From an uncultured Hyphomicrobiales bacterium (GTDB taxonomy: Bacteria; Pseudomonadota; Alphaproteobacteria; Rhizobiales; Xanthobacteraceae), in contig CAITEM010000288.1 in NCBI GenBank assembly GCA_903891395.1, positions 1 to 10,614 of the forward strand: DNA of 10,614 nt, in the 5' to 3' direction. The position numbers and the translations under genes are program-made. The stretch's first letter is position 1, and every line of letters starts with the position of its first letter. The notes under the pieces are model-generated. The model ran no database searches. It worked only from the letters and a program-made list of their open reading frames with translations, and was not told the origin of the DNA. This document shows, piece by piece, positions 6,128 to 10,614 of the stretch.

Positions 6128-7695
6128 TGTCCGGCAGACCTCTGGATGACGCTGTCTGCATTTTCGGCTGTTTCCCCGGCCCAGGCGACGTGCTGATCGG
6201 GCCGCACGAGGATCAGCGGCGATCCATAATTTTCGCGCGCCGTTGCCGACGTGTCGCGGACAATCTTCAGCGGCACTTTGCGCGACCGTGCCGCCCGTTC
6301 GAAGGCATCCGCATCCGTATCGGCCGCCAGCGCCATGAGCGTGAAGTCTCGCCCCAATTCCTCATAGACGTTGCGTCCGCTCGACAAGACCTGCGGCGAA
6401 AGATGGTGGCCTGCGCGCGCCTCAAGGCTGTGAACGCCGCGGGCCGCGGTTTTACCATCCGGCAGTCCGCATATGATCGCGGAGGCGTCATAGTGCGGTT
6501 CATAGGCTTTGCGCCGTGAACCGACATCGGTTTCGCGCGCCTTCCACGCCGCCTCAAACTCCGCACGATCGCGCGTTGGATTGTAGCGCGTCAGGAACGC
6601 ATCGTCCTGGCGGATGCGCGCGGCAATGAAGTCCTCTGCGACTTCGCGGAAGATCGGCTCTCGCTCGGCCGAATAGCTGTCGAGAAGTCCGTCGCCGCCC
6701 CAGCCGGCGAAGGACGCAGCAATTTTCCAGCTTAGATTGACGGCGTCTTCGAGGCCGTTGTTGAGGCCATAGCCGCCATAAGGCGGATGACTGTGGGCTG
6801 CATCGCCGGCGATAAAGATGCGGCCATCGCGGTAAGTCGAGGCGACGGCGTTGCGCAGATCCCAAAATCCTGCGTGGACGATCTCGAAATCGAACTCAAA
6901 GCCGGTGGCGTTGAACAGGCATTCATGGAAATTGAAATTCTTCCGGTCGACATCGTTCGGAACCGGGACATGGAAGAAAAACTCTTCGCCGACATCGACG
7001 CGTCCAAAGAATTTCCAATAGCCGTGCAGGTCGGGATCGAGCACGCGATAGGTCGATCGCTCCGGAAAGCGCTTGAGTTTCTCGTGCAGGTCGCGCGATC
7101 GAAAAACGATCAGCACCGTGTTTTGATCGAAATTCGTTCCGCTGCGCGCGATGCCGGCGCCCTCGCGAACCATGGAGTGGCTGCCGTCGCATCCGATGAG
7201 ATAGTCGGCTTCAAAAGTTGCGTTCGTGCCGTTTTCGTCGATGGCGGTCGAGCGTACTTTGTTTGGAGATTGTTCAATCTTGGTCGCCGTGACGCCGAGC
7301 CGGAGGTCGACATTCGGCAGGGTTTCCAGCCGCCGGCGTAAGACGGCTTCCATTCTGTATTGGGGCAGCCGCTCGTTTTTCTGGAAGAAGAAATCATTGA
7401 CGACTTCCCGGCCGGCTGGTGCGTGCCAGTAGTCGCTAGCGAGATTGCCGTAAGCCGTGATTTCGCCGATGGGATAACCCCGCGGCATGAGGCGGGCGGC
7501 CCGCAGTTCTTCCGTTAGCCCCCAGAAATGGAAGTGCTCGAGGGTGCGCTGGGTCAGCCCCTGGCCTTTGGGAATGTTGCCGAGCGTCGTCCTGCTTTCG
7601 AGGACAACACTTGAAACACCGCGCAGACCCAGATCGAGCGCCAGCGCGCAGCCGACGGGGCCGCCGCCCACGATGATCACATTTCGTTGGTTCAC
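6124..7695 (-). CDS. FAD-dependent class A aromatic hydroxylase (PheA/TfdB/MhpA type)
   Basis: This 523-residue single-component flavoprotein monooxygenase probably uses NAD(P)H and O2 to hydroxylate an aromatic ring in the cytoplasm; the substrate is unknown. The FAD-binding VIIVGGGPVG is at residues 6-15, the DG motif CDGSHSMVRE at 169-178, and the GD motif region RIFIAGDAAHSHPP at 292-305, continuing to DAVNLSWKIA. A C-terminal thioredoxin-like domain ends with LVRPDQHVAWAGE (496-508), as in phenol and chlorophenol hydroxylases. Where many relatives have GGQG after the GD motif, this one has GGYG (Tyr309). The start is GTG at 7695, giving the usual short lead-in to the first strand; the ribosome site is weak. 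The stop overlaps the second Bug gene. Sampled stretches are about 52% GC, well below waaF or waaC. kdsD ends 63 bases upstream on the same strand. Confidence 0.9.
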   Translation of the reverse strand: MNQRNVIIVGGGPVGCALALDLGLRGVSSVVLESRTTLGNIPKGQGLTQRTLEHFHFWGLTEELRAARLMPRGYPIGEITAYGNLASDYWHAPAGREVVNDFFFQKNERLPQYRMEAVLRRRLETLPNVDLRLGVTATKIEQSPNKVRSTAIDENGTNATFEADYLIGCDGSHSMVREGAGIARSGTNFDQNTVLIVFRSRDLHEKLKRFPERSTYRVLDPDLHGYWKFFGRVDVGEEFFFHVPVPNDVDRKNFNFHECLFNATGFEFDFEIVHAGFWDLRNAVASTYRDGRIFIAGDAAHSHPPYGGYGLNNGLEDAVNLSWKIAASFAGWGGDGLLDSYSAEREPIFREVAEDFIAARIRQDDAFLTRYNPTRDRAEFEAAWKARETDVGSRRKAYEPHYDASAIICGLPDGKTAARGVHSLEARAGHHLSPQVLSSGRNVYEELGRDFTLMALAADTDADAFERAARSRKVPLKIVRDTSATARENYGSPLILVRPDQHVAWAGETAENADSVIQRSAGQ

Positions 7696-7758
7696 TTTAT
7701 CTGCCCGGCTCAGTCTTACGTCGCCACCCGATGACGCTGTCCGTCACGCCGCGCAATT

Positions 7759-8775
7759 CTAGGCGGCTCCGGCGCGCAGCAGGTCGTGCACATGGATGAC
7801 GCCGACCGGCTTGCCGGCCTCGACCGCGAACAGCGCCGTCACCTTCAGCGAGTTCAGGATATCCAGCGTCTCGCTAATCAACTGATCGGGCCGCACGGTC
7901 TTGGGCTTGCGCGTCATCACGTCGTCGACCAGCGCGTCGAGCAGGTTGTTGCGCATGTGCCGGCGCAAATCGCCGTCGGTGATGATACCGACCAGTTTCG
8001 CATTGCCGTCGGTGATGCCGATGCAGCCGAAGCCCTTGGCCGACATTTCGAGAATGGCCACGGACATCGGCGTGCCGAGCGGCGCCAGCGGCACCTGGTC
8101 GCCGGAATGCATCATGTCGCGTACGGTCTTGAGCAGTGCGCCGAGCTTGCCGCCCGGATGCAGCATGCCGAACTGCACGGCGGTAAAGCCGTGGCTCTCC
8201 AGCAGCGCGATCGCCAGCGCATCGCCGAGCGCGAGCTGCATCAAGGCCGAGGTGGTGGGCGCCAGATTGTGCGGACAGGCTTCGTCGGCCTGCGGCAAGG
8301 TCAAAATGACGTCCGCGGCCTTTGCCAAGGTTGAATCGGCGTTGGCGGTCATCGCGATCAGGCCGATGTTGTGACGCTGCGAATAGTCGGTGAGGTTTTT
8401 CAACTCGGCGGTTTCGCCCGACCACGACAGCGCCAGGATCACGTCGGCTTTGGTGATCATGCCCATGTCGCCGTGGCTGGCTTCGGCCGGATGCACGAAC
8501 AGCGCCGGCGTGCCGGTGGAGGCGAAGGTCGAGGCGATCTTGTGGCCGACATGGCCCGACTTGCCCATGCCGGTGACGATGACGCGGCCTTGCGCGGCGC
8601 GGATCAGTTCGATGGCGGCGGCGAACGTCGCGCCGAGACCGTCGCGCAGCGCCGCGGCCAGCGCATCGATGCCGCTGCCTTCGGCGTCGAGCGTGCGCAA
8701 TGCCGAGTCGACCGCGGCCTGAGCGCGGTCGGATGTCATGTCGGCCGGCTTGCCGGCTTGCTTGAGCTTGGCCAT
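7759..8775 (-). CDS. kdsD: D-arabinose-5-phosphate isomerase (KdsD/KpsF/GutQ family)
   Basis: This cytoplasmic enzyme converts ribulose 5-phosphate to arabinose 5-phosphate, the first step to Kdo, the sugar joining lipid A to the LPS core. With the ATG at 8775-8773 it is 338 residues; E. coli KdsD is 328. An N-terminal SIS domain contains GMGKSGHVG at residues 69-77 with Lys72, HPAEASHGDMG at 95-105, and SWSGETAE at 117-124, followed by LHPGGKLG. Two CBS domains fill about residues 210-338, including GIITDGDLRRHM. The frame is open to a TTG at 8850, but that extension has no family-like sequence. GAGGA lies about 13 bases before the chosen start, rather far; ATG at residue 13 is an alternative. 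It follows waaF by 100 bases on the same strand, so the two may be co-transcribed. kpsF or gutQ would be alternative names. Confidence 0.9.
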   Translation of the reverse strand: MAKLKQAGKPADMTSDRAQAAVDSALRTLDAEGSGIDALAAALRDGLGATFAAAIELIRAAQGRVIVTGMGKSGHVGHKIASTFASTGTPALFVHPAEASHGDMGMITKADVILALSWSGETAELKNLTDYSQRHNIGLIAMTANADSTLAKAADVILTLPQADEACPHNLAPTTSALMQLALGDALAIALLESHGFTAVQFGMLHPGGKLGALLKTVRDMMHSGDQVPLAPLGTPMSVAILEMSAKGFGCIGITDGNAKLVGIITDGDLRRHMRNNLLDALVDDVMTRKPKTVRPDQLISETLDILNSLKVTALFAVEAGKPVGVIHVHDLLRAGAA

Positions 8776-8875
8776 GCGGTAATTCGGTTCCTCATCGTGG
8801 CGGGTTTGATAGCACGGAATGCCGGGTCCGTCAGGTTCGGCCGGGGACAAGTGTTAACGGCGTAAGTTACAGAAA

Positions 8876-9916
8876 TTATACGGCTTTCGCCCGGCCGAGC
8901 ACGTCGCGCACCGCGCCGAGGACGCGATCAATGCTGACATCGTCGGTGCGGTGATGGGCGACGGCGTCGTTGCCCTCGCTACGGGCCCGCAGGCGGGACG
9001 CCTCGTCGCCGGGCGGTTCGAGGATGGCGGCGACAGGGTTCAGCGGCTTCCAGTGCCACGGGCTGGTCGGCCCGAAGATCGCGACTGTCGGCGTGCCGAT
9101 CGCGGCCGAGATGTGCATCAGGCCGGAATCGTTGGTGACGGACACGTCGGCGGCGGCCAGCGCCAGGATGGCGTTGCGCAGATCGTCGCTGGTGAGGTCG
9201 CGCACGCGCGCGCCGCCGGCTTCGGCGATTTGCCGGGCAGCCGCGGTTTCGCTCGGCCCGCCGAGCACCCAGACCGACGCGCCGTCTTTCGTCAGCGCCC
9301 GCGCCAGTGCGGCATAGTGCGCGACTGGCCAGGCTTTGCCGGCGCCGACCGCGCCGGGCGACAGGGTGACGATAGGGCCGGCGTCCGCGCCAAGCCCACG
9401 CGCGGCGCGCCACTGCGCGACGTCGGCGTCCGGCACGCGCAATTCCGGCAGCGGCCATTTGTCCGGCATTGGCGCGTTTGCCGGCAATGCCAGCGCCCCC
9501 ATCTGGTCGATCATGCGCGGCAGCGCGCGCTCGCCCCAGCGCATGTCATTGAGCAGGCCGAAGCGCGCTTCGCCGGCAAAGCCGGTGCGCACCGGAATGC
9601 CGGCCAGCCAGGGCGCCAGCGCGGCTTTCCATTTGCGCGACATCACCAGCGCCTGGCCGTAATGACCGGTGCGCAGTCTGTCCGCCAGCTCGCGCTGTTG
9701 GGCGACGCCGAGCCTGCGCCGCGGCATGTCGACGACGATTGCCTGCCGGACGCCGGGCATGTAGTCGGCGAGCGGCGCGCAGAGCGAGCTTGAGACCATG
9801 TCCACCGGCCGGTCCGGGTTCTGCTCGCGCAACAGCTTGGCTACCGAGTGGACGCGGACGAAATCGCCGATCCAGACATAGGGCACGATAACGATGGGGC
9901 GGCTGTCGGAGGTCAT
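8876..9916 (-). CDS. waaF: Lipopolysaccharide heptosyltransferase II (WaaF)
   Basis: This 346-residue family 9 glycosyltransferase adds the second heptose of the LPS inner core from ADP-heptose at the inner membrane. It parallels E. coli WaaF through the N-terminal VPYVWIGDFVRVHS (residues 11-24, Asp18 at the catalytic-base position), MSRKWKAALAPWLAGIP at 92-108, RTGFAGEARFGLLND at 110-124, SPGAVGAGKAWP at 186-197, VLGGPSE at 217-223, and TNDSGLMHISAAIGTP at 261-276 followed by FGPTSP. The tail also fits the E. coli pattern, so it is complete. No Shine-Dalgarno sequence is visible before the ATG; the preceding bases are C-rich. It is divergent from hldD, which helps make its donor sugar, and lies upstream of kdsD. 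Sampled stretches reach 75-78% GC. Confidence 0.94.
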   Translation of the reverse strand: MTSDSRPIVIVPYVWIGDFVRVHSVAKLLREQNPDRPVDMVSSSLCAPLADYMPGVRQAIVVDMPRRRLGVAQQRELADRLRTGHYGQALVMSRKWKAALAPWLAGIPVRTGFAGEARFGLLNDMRWGERALPRMIDQMGALALPANAPMPDKWPLPELRVPDADVAQWRAARGLGADAGPIVTLSPGAVGAGKAWPVAHYAALARALTKDGASVWVLGGPSETAAARQIAEAGGARVRDLTSDDLRNAILALAAADVSVTNDSGLMHISAAIGTPTVAIFGPTSPWHWKPLNPVAAILEPPGDEASRLRARSEGNDAVAHHRTDDVSIDRVLGAVRDVLGRAKAV

Positions 9917-10091
9917 TGGGGCCGGCTGGCAGTGGCTTTAATACGCGTGGAAAGGCGTTACCGCGCAGGGGAGGAACCGTCCAGCGGCCCTGTTTACCGT
10001 TTCCAGCGCCAATTGCGGGGCAAGGGACCCTAATATTTGCGCCTTTCCCCGGTCTCGGGCAAAGGTTCACCCGGTTTGACGGGGTTTCGGC
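9917..10091. promoter_or_regulatory. Divergent waaF/hldD intergenic region
   Basis: This 175-base spacer separates the divergent waaF and hldD starts and should carry both promoters. A -10-like TAATAT lies at 10031-10036 on the plus strand, 55 bases before hldD, but no good -35 lies 16-18 bases upstream of it. On the minus strand TATTAA near 9938-9943 is a possible -10 for waaF, also without a clear -35. GGGG near 10081-10084 may be a weak ribosome site for hldD. I see no recognised operator. Confidence 0.4.
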
Positions 10092-10614
10092 ATGTTTCTC
10101 GTGACCGGCGGCGCCGGATTCATAGGTTCCAACGTGGTCGCCAGTCTCAATGAGACCGGCGCGACCGACGTCGTGGTCAACGACCTGCTCGGCAAGGACG
10201 ACGCCAAATGGCGCAATCTGGCCAAGCACCAGGTCGCCGACCTGGTGCCCCCGGCCGACCTCGCCAAATGGCTCGACGGCCGCAAGCTCGACGCCGTGAT
10301 CCACATGGGCGCCATTTCCGACACCACGGCGACCGACGGCGACCTGGTCATGGAGAACAATTTCCGCCTGTCGCTACGGCTGCTCGACTGGTGTACCGAA
10401 ACCAGAACGCCGTTCATCTACGCCTCGTCGGCCGCGACCTACGGCGATGGCGCCCAGGGCTTTACCGACGACTGGTCGCTGCCGGCGCTGCGCCAGCTCA
10501 AGCCGCTCAACCTCTACGGCTGGAGCAAGCATTTGTTCGACCTCGCGCTGGTCGACCGCTACGTGAAAAAAGAAAAGCTGCCGCCGCGCTGGACCGGCCT
10601 GAAATTTTTCAACG
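10092..10614 (+). CDS. hldD: ADP-L-glycero-D-manno-heptose 6-epimerase (HldD), 3' part missing
   Basis: The first 174 residues of HldD, formerly RfaD/GmhD; the frame stays open to the right edge and the E. coli enzyme has about 310 residues. It converts ADP-D-glycero-D-manno-heptose to the L-glycero form used by WaaC and WaaF, using bound NADP in an extended short-chain dehydrogenase fold. Visible motifs are the dinucleotide-binding VTGGAGFIGSN at residues 4-14, HMGAISDTTATDGD at 71-84 (E. coli has HEGACSSTTEWDG), ENNFRLSLRLLDWC at 88-101, PFIYASSAATYGDG at 107-120, and the catalytic YGWSK with Tyr142 and Lys146. It ends in LKFFN just before the RYFNVYG-type motif. It is divergent from waaF. 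Other heptose-pathway genes such as hldE or gmhA may follow, but that is outside the window. Confidence 0.94.
   Translation, partial: MFLVTGGAGFIGSNVVASLNETGATDVVVNDLLGKDDAKWRNLAKHQVADLVPPADLAKWLDGRKLDAVIHMGAISDTTATDGDLVMENNFRLSLRLLDWCTETRTPFIYASSAATYGDGAQGFTDDWSLPALRQLKPLNLYGWSKHLFDLALVDRYVKKEKLPPRWTGLKFFN

Noticed and set aside
8776..8850. N-terminal extension of KdsD from a TTG start
   Set aside because: The extra 25 residues do not resemble the family and the TTG has no ribosome site; starting at 8775 gives a normal length.

Overview
The window is GC-rich (about 60-65% by eye, with some stretches near 78%) and looks like chromosomal DNA of an alphaproteobacterium, most likely from the Hyphomicrobiales (Bradyrhizobium, Rhodopseudomonas or Pseudolabrys type). 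This placement rests on gene content and base composition only; no rRNA or tRNA is present to confirm it. There are ten protein-coding genes. Two of them, an ABC transporter at the left edge and hldD at the right edge, run off the window.

Most of the window is a lipopolysaccharide (LPS) inner-core locus. On the left, an MsbA-type ABC exporter (1-1207, minus, incomplete) lies downstream of galE (1380-2378, minus). A 129-bp divergent spacer separates galE from waaC, heptosyltransferase I (2508-3446, plus). On the right, waaF, heptosyltransferase II (8876-9916, minus), and kdsD, arabinose-5-phosphate isomerase (7759-8775, minus), read the same way. They face away from hldD, ADP-heptose epimerase (10092 onward, plus, incomplete), across a 175-bp spacer. 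Together these genes supply Kdo precursor (KdsD) and ADP-heptose (HldD), attach the first and second inner-core heptoses (WaaC, WaaF), provide UDP-galactose-type sugars (GalE) and plausibly flip lipid A-core across the inner membrane (ABC exporter).

Between waaC and kdsD lies a block with a different character (3527-7695). It holds two Bug/TctC-family periplasmic solute-binding proteins, a TMEM175/DUF1211 channel-like membrane protein and a class A FAD-dependent aromatic hydroxylase. The hydroxylase overlaps the second Bug gene by four bases (ATGA). Sampled stretches of this block are lower in GC than the flanking LPS genes, and its functions are catabolic or transport-related. It may be an insertion into the LPS locus. 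No membrane components of a tripartite tricarboxylate transporter are visible.

No gene-free stretch exceeds 175 bases. I see no RNA genes, insertion sequences, CRISPR arrays, integrases or attachment sites. Nothing here is clearly a new biological system; the interposed hydroxylase/Bug/channel block is the part most worth a second look.
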